From positions 814,947 through 878,946 of the forward strand of contig CAVUYE010000003.1 of assembly GCA_963745665.1 (NCBI GenBank): DNA of 64,000 bases. Reading direction: 5' to 3'. Position 1 is the stretch's first letter; every line of letters begins with the position of its first letter. The position numbers and the translations under genes were made by a program. This DNA is from Bog-473 sp963745665 (GTDB lineage Bacteria; Actinomycetota; Acidimicrobiia; Acidimicrobiales; RAAP-2). The notes under the pieces were generated by a model that was not told the DNA's origin, made no database searches, and was given only the letters and a program-made list of their open reading frames with translations. Below are positions 8,919 to 17,227 of this stretch, piece by piece.

Positions 8919-9815
8919 TTAGGCCGGTCCGGTGGCCCGGGCCCATGCCGCGGCACCGCAGAGACCGGCATCGTCACCCAGGGTGGAGCGAACAATGGTC
9001 AGGTCGTCGGGATGACGACCAGGGCGGTCCAGCACCATGGCGCGGAGGGGGCCGAAGAACTCGTCCTGGCGTCCGAGCCCGCCGCCGATCACGACGGTGC
9101 TCGGGTAGAAGGCCATGACCAGACTCGACACACCGGCGGCGCAGGCGGCGATGGCCTGCTCCCAGATGGCCAATGCCGTGGGGTCGCCGGCCGCTGCGCC
9201 GTCCTGGATCCCCCGTGCGCCGATGTCGCCCAGTCCCGCCTGGCGCGCCAGGCGGGCCACGCCACTGCCCGAGCCAAGTTCCTCGAGCGTCGACGGCGCA
9301 CCCTCCCGCCAGGCGCGCCAGTCGATGACGGCATGCCCAACTTCGGCCAGCGATCGTGGGCCTCGCAGCAGCCTTCCATTGTGGACCACCCCGGCGCCGA
9401 TGCCGGTCGAGATGGTGAGGTAGGCGACTGCCGGGCTCGTCGCGCCGGCACCGAACCAGGCTTCACCGACGGCGGCCAGATCGGCGTCGTTGGCGATGCT
9501 CACCGGCAGACCGAGATGGGCCGTGAGCCCGCTCGTCGACAGCTGCTCGGGCCACCGCTGCGGGAGGTGGGGCGCCCAAAGGAGCCGGCCGGCGGAGTAG
9601 TCGACCACGCCGGGCAGCCCGACGACCGCATGCGTCGCCGTACCGTGTCCACGTTCGGCCGCCACGGTGGCGATGAGGTCTGTCAGCGACGCCGGGACGT
9701 CTGCGTCCGCGGGGGTGGGGGCGGAGCGACGCAGCAGGAGCGTGCCCTCAGCGTCCACCAGCGCGGCGCGCATCTGCGTCCCGCCGACATCGGCGGCCAG
9801 GACAGGTCGTGTCAT
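8919..9815 (-). CDS. ROK-family sugar kinase lacking the usual zinc motif
   Basis: A 298-residue ROK protein that probably phosphorylates a sugar in the cytoplasm. It shows the ATP-binding start VLAADVGGTQMRAALVD, the catalytic aspartate region in SIANDADLAAVGEAWFG, and ISTGIGAGVVHNGRLLRGP followed by AEVGH. Most ROK kinases follow that histidine with a C-x-C-G-x-x-G-C zinc cluster; here the region reads WRAWREGAPSTLEELGSG with no cysteines. There is no N-terminal DNA-binding domain, so it is a kinase rather than a repressor. The ATG at 9815 has AAGGA before it and is preferred to the one 15 bases upstream. It lies upstream of the sugar transporter on the same strand. Confidence 0.85.
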   Translation of the reverse strand: MTRPVLAADVGGTQMRAALVDAEGTLLLRRSAPTPADADVPASLTDLIATVAAERGHGTATHAVVGLPGVVDYSAGRLLWAPHLPQRWPEQLSTSGLTAHLGLPVSIANDADLAAVGEAWFGAGATSPAVAYLTISTGIGAGVVHNGRLLRGPRSLAEVGHAVIDWRAWREGAPSTLEELGSGSGVARLARQAGLGDIGARGIQDGAAAGDPTALAIWEQAIAACAAGVSSLVMAFYPSTVVIGGGLGRQDEFFGPLRAMVLDRPGRHPDDLTIVRSTLGDDAGLCGAAAWARATGPA

Positions 9816-9869
9816 CGCCGGATCCTTCATGCCCGCGCGCGTTCCTGCCGTCTCTTGTACAGCGGACCG

Positions 9870-10151
9870 CTACGCCGGCATCGCTTCGGGGCCGTACCCC
9901 GCCTTGCGGAGGAGGCGGCGAAGATCGGTCAGTTGCTCGGCATCGATGTCCTTGTGCCGTTGGGGGTCGAACGTCGCGCTCTCGTCGCCGATGGTTGCCA
10001 GGACGCGACCCTTGTGCGTCTCGTGCACCGTGGCCACCGCATTGAGTAGGGACAGGACCGTGTGCCATTCGATGTTGTGGCGCAGCGGGTGGTTGAAGAT
10101 CTGCGCCAACGTGTCGCGCTGGTGGCTGTTCAGGTGCTCGGGCTCTCCCAT
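9870..10151 (-). CDS. Conserved actinobacterial hypothetical protein (HicA-toxin-like annotation in relatives)
   Basis: A 93-residue soluble protein beginning MGEPEHLNSHQRDTLAQIF. The pattern L-N-S-H-x-R-D-T, N-I-E-W-x-x-V-L-S-L-L, then H-K-D-I-D and L-R-R-L-L-x-x-A-G is familiar from short mycobacterial and other actinobacterial proteins, some labelled HicA-like because of a possible double-stranded-RNA-binding-like fold. No HicB antitoxin is adjacent, so a toxin role is not supported. The frame stays open upstream to 10265, but that part would overlap the start of the divergent phosphoribosyltransferase gene. Confidence 0.6.
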   Translation of the reverse strand: MGEPEHLNSHQRDTLAQIFNHPLRHNIEWHTVLSLLNAVATVHETHKGRVLATIGDESATFDPQRHKDIDAEQLTDLRRLLRKAGYGPEAMPA

Positions 10152-10242
10152 GGGTCCATCCTCGCATTTGTGGCCCTTGTCATCGCTCCGGCGGACCGAA
10201 TGGAGGCGCAGGGCAGGCTGAGGGGGGAGACTGCCTTGCATC

Positions 10243-10893
10243 ATGTCCCCGTTCTGCGATCGCATCGACGCCGGTCGCCAACTGGCTCACCTCGTGGCTG
10301 CAGCCGCGGGCCTGGGTGGAGACGGCATCGTGGTGTTGGGGTTGCCGCGGGGCGGGGTCCCGGTTGCCGCTGAGGTCGGGCGAGCTCTCGGTGCACCCCT
10401 CGATGTCATCGTCGTCCGAAAGCTGGGTGTTCCCTTCCAGCCGGAGCTCGCTCTCGGAGCGATCGGCGAGGACGGCGTACGGGTGGAGAACGACCGGGTA
10501 ATCGGCTCCGCCGCACTGGGGTCACGCGATATCGAATCGATTGCGCGACATGAGCGCGCGGAGCTCGTGCGCCGTGCCCAGCGCTACAGGAATCGCCAGC
10601 CCCGGTTGGATCTACAGGGTCGCTGTGCCGTCATCGTGGACGACGGCATCGCGACCGGCTCGACGGCCCGGGCCGCGTGCCTGGTCGCCCGCGCGCACGG
10701 TGCGTCGCGGATCGTGCTGGCCGTCCCGGTTGCGCCCGCATCGGTCGTGGCGGCGCTCGACGACGTGTACGACGACGCGCTCTGCCTGGCGAAGCCGGAG
10801 TCGTTCTACGCGGTCGGCGAGTGGTACGACGACTTCTCGCCGACGACCGACGACGAGGTGGTCCAGTTGCTCCGTGGCGGTGCTCAACTGTAG
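10243..10893 (+). CDS. Phosphoribosyltransferase-family protein
   Basis: A 216-residue type I phosphoribosyltransferase. The PRPP-binding loop is seen as CAVIVDDGIATGSTARAA near residues 127-144, and the N-terminal F-x-D-R-x-D-A-G-R-x-L-A and LPRGGVPVAAEV motifs are typical of a widespread group often found as stand-alone proteins or fused to hydrolases. The substrate base is not known for this group. Its end overlaps the end of the convergent TIG-domain gene by 10 bases. Confidence 0.85.
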   Translation: MSPFCDRIDAGRQLAHLVAAAAGLGGDGIVVLGLPRGGVPVAAEVGRALGAPLDVIVVRKLGVPFQPELALGAIGEDGVRVENDRVIGSAALGSRDIESIARHERAELVRRAQRYRNRQPRLDLQGRCAVIVDDGIATGSTARAACLVARAHGASRIVLAVPVAPASVVAALDDVYDDALCLAKPESFYAVGEWYDDFSPTTDDEVVQLLRGGAQL

Positions 10894-11597
10894 GTGAACG
10901 TCATGGCATTGGAAGCGCCGCCCGCCGTCGTGATGACCACTTGCGCCGAGCCTGCGCTCAGTGCAGGTGCCGTGACGGTGCAGGTGCTCTGGGCCGGACA
11001 GCTGGTCGGCGCCACCTGGCCGTTGAAGGTGGCGACAATCTGACCGCTGGAGCTCAAGAAGTTGGCGCCGACGACGGTAATGGTCTGCCCGGCCGCGCCG
11101 CTCGAAGGGCTGAGCGAGGAGATGAGGGGGGGACGGGCCGGAGCCACCGCCACTGTCGGGGGGGTCGAGGTCGGGATGGAGGTGGGCGCGGCTGAGGGAG
11201 TAGTCGTCGGGCTCCTCTCGGCGTGGGAACCGGTCGACGGCGAGTGAGCCGTCACCGTGGTCGTGGCGACCGAGCGGGCGGCCGTGGCGGGCGGCGGAGG
11301 CGAGCCGCCGCTCAACGAGACGATCAACGCCACGGCGGCCGCCACGACGAGGGCGGCGACCACGGCGACGGAGCCGATCAGCCAGCGGCCGGGTCCGGCC
11401 GACCGCTGGTCTCCTGCGATCGGCGCCGGCGGAGGATCCACCGGTCTGACCGGATGTCGCCCGCGTGGTGGCGGGGGAGGGGGGAGGGGAGCCCCACCCG
11501 CTGAGGCCCGGGCGCGCCGGACTGCACTCTCCATCGCCCCCAGGGCGCGCTGACCCGGGGTGGCCGGGCCTGGCTCGGTCACGTGCTCGTCTGCCAT
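10884..11597 (-). CDS. Membrane-anchored IPT/TIG-domain protein
   Basis: A 237-residue protein with a proline-rich cytoplasmic N-terminus (run of prolines near residue 40), one transmembrane helix (LIGSVAVVAALVVAAAVALIVSL, ~residues 73-95), a Ser/Thr/Pro linker and a C-terminal Ig-like IPT/TIG domain. That domain is recognisable from ISSLSPSSGAAGQTITVVG and VVITTAGGASNAMTFTYS. Such domains bind proteins or polysaccharides at the cell surface. No enzymatic residue is evident. Its promoter must lie between 11597 and the divergent cfa-like gene. Confidence 0.75.
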   Translation of the reverse strand: MADEHVTEPGPATPGQRALGAMESAVRRARASAGGAPLPPPPPPRGRHPVRPVDPPPAPIAGDQRSAGPGRWLIGSVAVVAALVVAAAVALIVSLSGGSPPPPATAARSVATTTVTAHSPSTGSHAERSPTTTPSAAPTSIPTSTPPTVAVAPARPPLISSLSPSSGAAGQTITVVGANFLSSSGQIVATFNGQVAPTSCPAQSTCTVTAPALSAGSAQVVITTAGGASNAMTFTYS

Positions 11598-11680
11598 CAG
11601 AACCTCTGCTCCCTACTTGTTCCCCGAACCACGCCGTCCATTCACGGCATACGATTGAGGGCGTTCACCAGGAGACAGTG

Positions 11681-13015
11681 ATGCGATCGGACCTCATCTT
11701 GAGGCCGCGCCCATCGCGGCCGCAGCAGAAGGAGCAAAGTGCCCACGACCGCACGGCCGACGTGGCCGCTGCGATCGGACCGCTCCTGGCTCACTTCTTC
11801 GGCGGACCACCTCCGGTTCGTGTCGAGTTCTGGGACGGGACGTCGCTGGGGCGGTCGGGGGGAGCCACGCTGCAGGTCCGTTCACCCGATGCCGTGTGCC
11901 GGTTGCTCTGGTCGCCCGGGGAGCTCGGCCTGGCCCGTGGCTTCGTGATGGGGGATCTCGCCTTCCAGGGGGACATCTTCGAGGTGTTGTCCGCCCTGCA
12001 CGCCGCGGTTCCCGAGCGCATTCATGTCGGGTCCAGGCTTCCCTGGCAGGCTTTGCAGGCGGCGCGCCGCCTCGGGGTCCTCGGCCGGCCGCTCCCTCCG
12101 CCACCCGAGGAGGCGGCTCCCCGCGGCCGGCTGCATTCGCGCGGTCGCGATGCCCAAGCGGTGCAACATCACTACGACGTCAGCAACGACTTCTACGCCA
12201 TGGTGCTCGGGCCGGCCATGACGTACTCATGCGCCCGGTTTGCGCCGGGGGTCGAGACGCTCGAGGCGGCCCAGGAATCGAAGCACGATCTCGTCTGCCG
12301 CAAGCTCGGGCTGCTGGAGGGGGCGGGGCAGCGGATCCTCGATGTGGGTTGCGGCTGGGGCACCTTCGCTGTGCATGCGGCCCGTCGCTACGGCGCTCGG
12401 GTCGTCGGCGTCACGCTCAGCCCCGCGCAGGCCCGGTGGGCGCGTGACCGGGTCGAGGCGGCCGGCTTGGATGGACAGGTCGAGATCAGGTTGCAGGACT
12501 ACCGGGATGTGTGCGACGGCACATTCGACGGCATCGCCTCGGTCGGGATGTTCGAGCACGTCGGATCCGAGAAGAGTGCCGAGTACTTCGGGACCATGCG
12601 GCGCTTGCTGCGGTCTGAGGGCAGGCTGCTCAACCACGCCATCTCGAGCGCCGGCGGATCTCGGATCGGCCCACGTACGTTCATCGGGCGGTACGTGTTC
12701 CCCGACGGCGAGCTCATCGACGTCGGGGAGGTCGTCCTCTCCATGGAGGCGGCCGGGTTCGAAGTGCGCGACGTCGAATCCCTCCGGGAGCACTACGCCA
12801 GGACCCTGCGGGCCTGGGTCGCCAACCTGCAACGGCACTGGGACGCAGCGGTGACCGAGGTCGGCATCCGGCGGGCCCGTGTCTGGCTGCTCTACATGGC
12901 GGCGTCGGCCAACGGATTCGAGGACGGCGGCATCTCCATCCATCAGGTGCTGGGCGTCGTCCCCGGGGTCGATGGTCACAGCGGCGTACCGCCCACGCGG
13001 ATCGCATGGGTCTGA
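11681..13015 (+). CDS. cfa: Cyclopropane-fatty-acyl-phospholipid synthase family methyltransferase
   Basis: A 444-residue SAM-dependent enzyme that adds a methylene or methyl group to unsaturated acyl chains of membrane lipids. The N-terminal ~150 residues resemble the small lipid-handling domain of Cfa. The Rossmann SAM site is ILDVGCGWGTFAVHAARRYG, and the VQHHYDVSNDFYAMVLGPAM and SVGMFEHVG motifs are diagnostic of the family. The ATG at 11681 is chosen because CAGGAGA lies 6-8 bases upstream; the frame is open earlier but the homology is not. It starts 84 bases from the divergent TIG-protein gene. Confidence 0.9.
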   Translation: MRSDLILRPRPSRPQQKEQSAHDRTADVAAAIGPLLAHFFGGPPPVRVEFWDGTSLGRSGGATLQVRSPDAVCRLLWSPGELGLARGFVMGDLAFQGDIFEVLSALHAAVPERIHVGSRLPWQALQAARRLGVLGRPLPPPPEEAAPRGRLHSRGRDAQAVQHHYDVSNDFYAMVLGPAMTYSCARFAPGVETLEAAQESKHDLVCRKLGLLEGAGQRILDVGCGWGTFAVHAARRYGARVVGVTLSPAQARWARDRVEAAGLDGQVEIRLQDYRDVCDGTFDGIASVGMFEHVGSEKSAEYFGTMRRLLRSEGRLLNHAISSAGGSRIGPRTFIGRYVFPDGELIDVGEVVLSMEAAGFEVRDVESLREHYARTLRAWVANLQRHWDAAVTEVGIRRARVWLLYMAASANGFEDGGISIHQVLGVVPGVDGHSGVPPTRIAWV

Positions 13016-13070
13016 GCGCGATCCGTACCCGCGCTGGCATCTGGGCGCATTTCGCGCGACCCTGAACCGA

Positions 13071-14150
13071 GTGTCGCTCGGCCTCGAAATCGTCGTCTGC
13101 GACGGCGACGAGACCGGGCAGGAGCTGCTCGAGGAGGCCTTGCGGGTGTTCGATCCGCGTGTCCTCGGATTCGACGTCGAGTTGCTGCGCTACGACCTGT
13201 CCCTCGGGAATCGGCGGGCGACCGCCAACGAGGTGGTCCGCCAGGCCGCGGCCGCCATGTGCCGGACTGGCCTGGGGCTCAAGGCGGCCACGATCACGCC
13301 TGAAACCACCGGCGACGTGGGCAGTCCCAACCGCATCTTGCGTGAGGGCGTGGGGGGCTCGGTCATCGTGCGAACGGGCCGGCGCATCCCCGGGGTGGCC
13401 CCGCCGGCGTCGGTGGTGCACCCGATTGTCATCGTCCGCATGGCAGTGGGCGACGCCTATGGGGCAGAGGAGAACCGAACGGGCGATCCCGGGAGCATGG
13501 CAGAGCAGGCGTGGCGGACCGAGCGCATCGATCGCTCGACGTGCCGCTCCGTGGCGGAGTTCTCGTTCCGCACGGCAGCCCCCATGGAGGCGTGCGTGTA
13601 CGGCGGTCCGAAATGGACCGTCTCCACGGTCTACGAGGGGATGTTGAAGGAGGAGATGGACGCCGCCGCAGCGCGCTATCCTGCTGTGCCCTACCGTCCC
13701 GTGCTGATCGATGCCGCCTATGCCGGGCTGCTGACCGAGTCCAACGCCAGCCCGCTCGTGATCCCGGCCCTCAACCGGGACGGGGATTGCCTGTCCGATC
13801 TGGTCTTGGCCCTGTTCGGTTCCATCGCCGGCGCCGAATCCGTGCTGTTGGCCCTCGATGACGATCTCAAGCCGATCGTCGCCATGGCGGAGGCCCCTCA
13901 CGGGACCGCCCCGTCTCTCATGGGTAAGAACGTGGCCAACCCCATGGCCATGCTCTTGGCCTGCGCTGCCGTGCTCGATCACGCGGCCCACGGCGATGCG
14001 GTCGTGGCCGAAGCGGCCGCCGGCATCCGCCGGGCCACGCTGGGCGCGGCGGCCGACGGGATCCGGACATTCGACCTGGGAGGAGAGGCGTCGACGTCGG
14101 AGGTCGTCGACGAAGTACTGGCCCGCCTCGGCTCCTTCGTCCACGACTGA
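13071..14150 (+). CDS. Isocitrate/isopropylmalate dehydrogenase family protein
   Basis: A 359-residue protein of the beta-decarboxylating dehydrogenase family. The region GPKWTVSTVYEGMLKEEMD followed by NRDGDCLSDLVLALFGSIAG and HGTAPSLMGKNVANPMAMLL recalls the dimeric NADP-type isocitrate dehydrogenases. The usual nucleotide-proximal G-D-G-I-G-P-E is replaced by CDGDETGQEL, and the arginine-rich substrate loop is unusual. It is therefore a divergent member and its substrate is uncertain. I set the start at GTG 13071, where family similarity begins; the frame is open upstream but overlaps the cfa-like gene. Confidence 0.75.
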   Translation: MSLGLEIVVCDGDETGQELLEEALRVFDPRVLGFDVELLRYDLSLGNRRATANEVVRQAAAAMCRTGLGLKAATITPETTGDVGSPNRILREGVGGSVIVRTGRRIPGVAPPASVVHPIVIVRMAVGDAYGAEENRTGDPGSMAEQAWRTERIDRSTCRSVAEFSFRTAAPMEACVYGGPKWTVSTVYEGMLKEEMDAAAARYPAVPYRPVLIDAAYAGLLTESNASPLVIPALNRDGDCLSDLVLALFGSIAGAESVLLALDDDLKPIVAMAEAPHGTAPSLMGKNVANPMAMLLACAAVLDHAAHGDAVVAEAAAGIRRATLGAAADGIRTFDLGGEASTSEVVDEVLARLGSFVHD

Positions 14151-14377
14151 CGATGGATTCCCGGCGACTTGGGGTTTGCCGATCCCGGTGATCGGGCATC
14201 AGCTGATGTGAAAACGCCCAACCTGGCCAGGAGGCCGGCGCCGCAGCGGTGGCCCTGCCTCGGTTCCTCCGCGTGCGGTCGAGTGCGTATCGACGCGCGC
14301 AGGAGAACGGTCCCTGCGTTGGACCACGTGTGCGTGTTTCCTGGAATGGGCCGCCGGCTCCCGGCAAACCGCCTGCA

Positions 14378-14397
14378 GCGAAACATGCAGGTTTCGC
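14378..14397. terminator. Hairpin in the gap between convergent genes
   Basis: gcgaaac and gtttcgc, perfect 7-bp arms with a 6-base loop, inside the 381-base gap (14151-14531) between the dehydrogenase-like gene and the LigD polymerase gene, which converge. There is no T-run, so at best it is a weak bidirectional terminator. I see no gene in the rest of the gap. Confidence 0.4.
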
Positions 14398-14531
14398 CTC
14401 ATCCACGCGCGGATCGTTGCAATGAACCCGTGCAGACCGGTGTCTGACGCACGACCCTTCAGTGCTCCACAACATTTCCCCTCATCCTGTGGATTTCCCG
14501 CACCATACGACGGTGGAACTCCGAGCTGCGA

Positions 14532-15431
14532 TCAGGTCAGGCCGAGCGGAGCGAACAGGTCGCCGTCCTTGTCGATGCGCCGCAAGACGTCGGTGGTCTC
14601 GAACCGGAGCAGAAGAGGATCCTTTTTGGCGGCGCACCGGTGCACCTCGCCCGGGCTGACTGGTGTCGACACTGACGGAGTCGACATGGCCCGCACCGAG
14701 TAGACGGCCACCGTCGTCTTGGCGGCATGGTTCTGGCTCCAGTCGATCAGCACACGTCCGCGGCGTAACGACCTGCGCATGTTCGAGACAACCAACTCCC
14801 GGTGATCCGATTCGAGCTTGCGGGCAATCTCATGTGAGCGGTCGCGCACGCTGTCCCAGGTCGTCTTCGGCCCGACGGCGGCGTAGAGCTGCAGCCCCTT
14901 TGACCCGCTCGTCTTGGCGAACGAGTCCGTCCCCTGCCGGGCGAGCTCGTCCACGATGTACCCGGCCACCACGCAACATTCGACGATCGACGTGCCCTCG
15001 CCAGGATCGAGATCGAAGACCATGTAGTCGGGCGGAGCCGGGAGCTTGCGACGCCTGCCGACATGCCAGAGTGGGACGTGAAGCTCGATCGTCCCGAGGT
15101 TGGCGGCCCAGGCCAGCGTCGGAAGGTCATTGACCATGGCGTAGGGGATGACGTCCTGGCCGTCGTTGGCGGAGATGTCCACGGACGCCACCCACTTCGG
15201 CGCGTGGGATGGGATGTGCTTCTCGAAGAACGACTTGCCCTCAACCCCGTCGGGAAACCGCTTCATCGTGAGTGGTCTCTCCCGGAGGTGCGGCAGGATC
15301 ATCGGGGCGACGCGCACGTAGTAATCGATGAGCTGACCCTTGGTGAAGCCATTGGAGGGAAAGAGCACCTTCTCGAGATTCGATACAGAGAGCTCCCGTC
15401 CCCCAATCGTCGTCCGCGTGGAGGCGGCCAT
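14532..15431 (-). CDS. Non-homologous end-joining DNA polymerase/primase, stand-alone LigD polymerase domain
   Basis: A 299-residue archaeo-eukaryotic-primase-type polymerase that fills gaps during Ku-dependent double-strand-break repair. Diagnostic segments are SNLEKVLFPSNGFTKGQLIDYY at the start, the catalytic aspartates in YMVFDLDPGEGT, and KTSGSKGLQLY. In many bacteria this domain is part of one LigD polypeptide; here it is a separate gene 16 bases downstream of the phosphoesterase-ligase gene on the same strand. The frame is open far upstream, but that part is antisense-like overlap with the ligase gene; the start is the ATG at 15431 (or the GTG just before it). Confidence 0.92.
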   Translation of the reverse strand: MAASTRTTIGGRELSVSNLEKVLFPSNGFTKGQLIDYYVRVAPMILPHLRERPLTMKRFPDGVEGKSFFEKHIPSHAPKWVASVDISANDGQDVIPYAMVNDLPTLAWAANLGTIELHVPLWHVGRRRKLPAPPDYMVFDLDPGEGTSIVECCVVAGYIVDELARQGTDSFAKTSGSKGLQLYAAVGPKTTWDSVRDRSHEIARKLESDHRELVVSNMRRSLRRGRVLIDWSQNHAAKTTVAVYSVRAMSTPSVSTPVSPGEVHRCAAKKDPLLLRFETTDVLRRIDKDGDLFAPLGLT

Positions 15432-15447
15432 CACAGGCCAATCCCGG

Positions 15448-16914
15448 TCATTCCACCACGACCTTGTGCCATGATTTGTCGGGGCGCAGACCCCGCCAGG
15501 TGGGGTGACGGAGCCGGCCAGCCGTGGTCCATTCGCCGAATCCGACCTCGCCGACGAGCTCCGGACGGACGAAGTGGGCCTTGCGCGCATCGGCGGACGG
15601 GAGCGCGGAGTTGAACGGGTTGTCCGGCGTGGCGAGATCCCTGAGATCGCGCAGCAACGCGCTGCGTGCATCGGCGCTGAACCCGGTGCCGACTTTGCCG
15701 ACGTAGCGCAGCCCACCGGCGTCGGGGATCCCGAGGAGGAGGGCGCCGAGGCTCTCCTGACGCTCACCTTGGCCATCCGTCCAGGCGCCCACGACCACTT
15801 CTTGGGTCCGAACGGACTTGACCTTCGTCCAATCAGTGCTGCGTCGACCCGGTCGGTACGGCGAGCCTCGCCGTTTGGCGACGACCCCTTCCAGCCCGTT
15901 TGCGACCGTGGCAGCCAGGATGTCCTGACCGGATACATCACGGAACGAGTCTGTCGTCGTGAAGGTCTCGCCCGAGAGGTGCAGCGACTCGAGTCGATCA
16001 CGTCGCGCGTCGTAGTCGGAGTCCAACAGCGAATGTCCGTCGAGATACAGAAGGTCGAAGGCCACGAAGGTGACGGGGTCCGAAAGCGCTCGTCGCTTTG
16101 CTTCCCGTGGATTCGACACGTGCATGCGTCGCTGCAGCCTCGAAAAGCTGGGCCGGCCGCCCTCGCCCAGCGCCACGATCTCACCGTCGATAATGCAGGT
16201 GGTCATTCCCAGGAACTTCCCGATTTCGGCGAGCTCCGGGAATGAGGACGTCACGTCGAGATCGTTGCGGCTCTGCGCTCGCACGCGACCGCCTTCGACG
16301 AAGAGGATCGCCCGGACGCCATCCCACTTGATCTCGAAGGCCCAGTCCGTGACTCCGGGCGGGAGTTTTCCCGCCACCGCCAGCATGGGCTTGATGGCAC
16401 TGGGCAACGGGTCGGCTCGGCTGGACGGTCCGTGCCGGTGGATCATCCAGTCGCGGTCCTTGGTCTGGAAGAGCACGAAGCTTCCATTGCCGCCCTTCTT
16501 CCCATGGAGAACGAACTTGACCTCGGAGTCCGACCACTTCTCCACGTCGTAGTACCCGCTGTCCCAGATCGTCATCTGGCCGCCCCCGTACTCGCCCCGT
16601 GGGATCTCGCCCTCGAAGGTGGCATATTCCAGCGGATGGTCCTCGGTGTGCACGGCGAGGTGGTTCTTCTCAGGGGTCTCGGGGAGGCCCTTGGGGAGGG
16701 CCCAGGAGGCCAGCACGCCGTCTCGCTCGAGCCGGAGGTCCCAGTGGAGGCTCCGCGCATGGTGCTCTTGGATCACGAAGCGTTGGCCGGGCGAACGGTC
16801 GGGCGATCGGCCACCGAACGGCTCGGGCGTCTTCTTCGGATCTCGCTTGGTGCGGTAGGGAGCGAGCTTCCCTGCCTTGTTGTCTCCACCACCACCCGTG
16901 GACCTCGGTGTCAC
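15448..16914 (-). CDS. ligD: LigD phosphoesterase domain fused to ATP-dependent DNA ligase
   Basis: A 488-residue end-joining protein. The N-terminal ~170 residues form the 3'-phosphoesterase domain (FVIQEHHARSLHWDLRLE, then EGEIPRGEYGGGQMTIWD). The rest is an ATP-dependent ligase with nucleotidyl-transfer lysine in FEIKWDGVRAILF, later motifs FVAFDLLYLDG and EGVVAKRRGSPYRPG, and an OB-fold C-terminus ending ...LRPDKSWHKVVVE. Domain order is phosphoesterase then ligase, with the polymerase encoded separately downstream. No Ku gene occurs in the window although LigD normally needs Ku. Confidence 0.94.
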   Translation of the reverse strand: MTPRSTGGGGDNKAGKLAPYRTKRDPKKTPEPFGGRSPDRSPGQRFVIQEHHARSLHWDLRLERDGVLASWALPKGLPETPEKNHLAVHTEDHPLEYATFEGEIPRGEYGGGQMTIWDSGYYDVEKWSDSEVKFVLHGKKGGNGSFVLFQTKDRDWMIHRHGPSSRADPLPSAIKPMLAVAGKLPPGVTDWAFEIKWDGVRAILFVEGGRVRAQSRNDLDVTSSFPELAEIGKFLGMTTCIIDGEIVALGEGGRPSFSRLQRRMHVSNPREAKRRALSDPVTFVAFDLLYLDGHSLLDSDYDARRDRLESLHLSGETFTTTDSFRDVSGQDILAATVANGLEGVVAKRRGSPYRPGRRSTDWTKVKSVRTQEVVVGAWTDGQGERQESLGALLLGIPDAGGLRYVGKVGTGFSADARSALLRDLRDLATPDNPFNSALPSADARKAHFVRPELVGEVGFGEWTTAGRLRHPTWRGLRPDKSWHKVVVE

Positions 16915-17227
16915 CGGCCACCACCGTACTCATAGGTTCGGGTTGGCTGGGGCAACTCGGACAGAGCGTTCGAGTTCTTGGAAATTGAGGATCTCGAGTT
17001 GCATCAGTTGTTCACTGCGCTCCGCCGCAGGCGCGGTCCGTCGGTCGAGGAGTGCTCGGAGTTCGGGGTCATCGCGAAGCGGGCCATACGCCACCTCGCG
17101 GGCGGTTCCCGAGGACCCTCGTCTGCCGTCGGAGGCGGGTTCATTCCGTCTGATTCGGACTCGTGGAGTGTGGTCCCGTAAGGTCATAGTGTCGCCACAC
17201 ACGGTGCGCGACGGGGGACTGGGGGCC
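16915..17227. other. Divergent intergenic region, no gene seen
   Basis: 313 bases between the ligase (minus) and the sulfotransferase (plus). Both promoters must lie here. The sulfotransferase frame is open through it, but codon use and similarity do not support coding. I see no strong hairpin or repeat. Confidence 0.5.

Noticed and set aside
9870..10151. HicA toxin of a toxin-antitoxin pair
   Set aside because: There is no HicB-like partner on either side, and the neighbours are an unrelated kinase and a phosphoribosyltransferase.
12714..14144. 476-residue minus-strand open frame
   Set aside because: It lies antisense to the cfa-like and dehydrogenase-like genes, which have real motifs; its His/Arg/Gly-rich sequence is typical of a high-GC shadow.
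14169..14447. 92-residue open frame in the gap before the LigD polymerase gene
   Set aside because: Arg/Pro-rich sequence without a ribosome-binding site or motif; a hairpin lies inside it.
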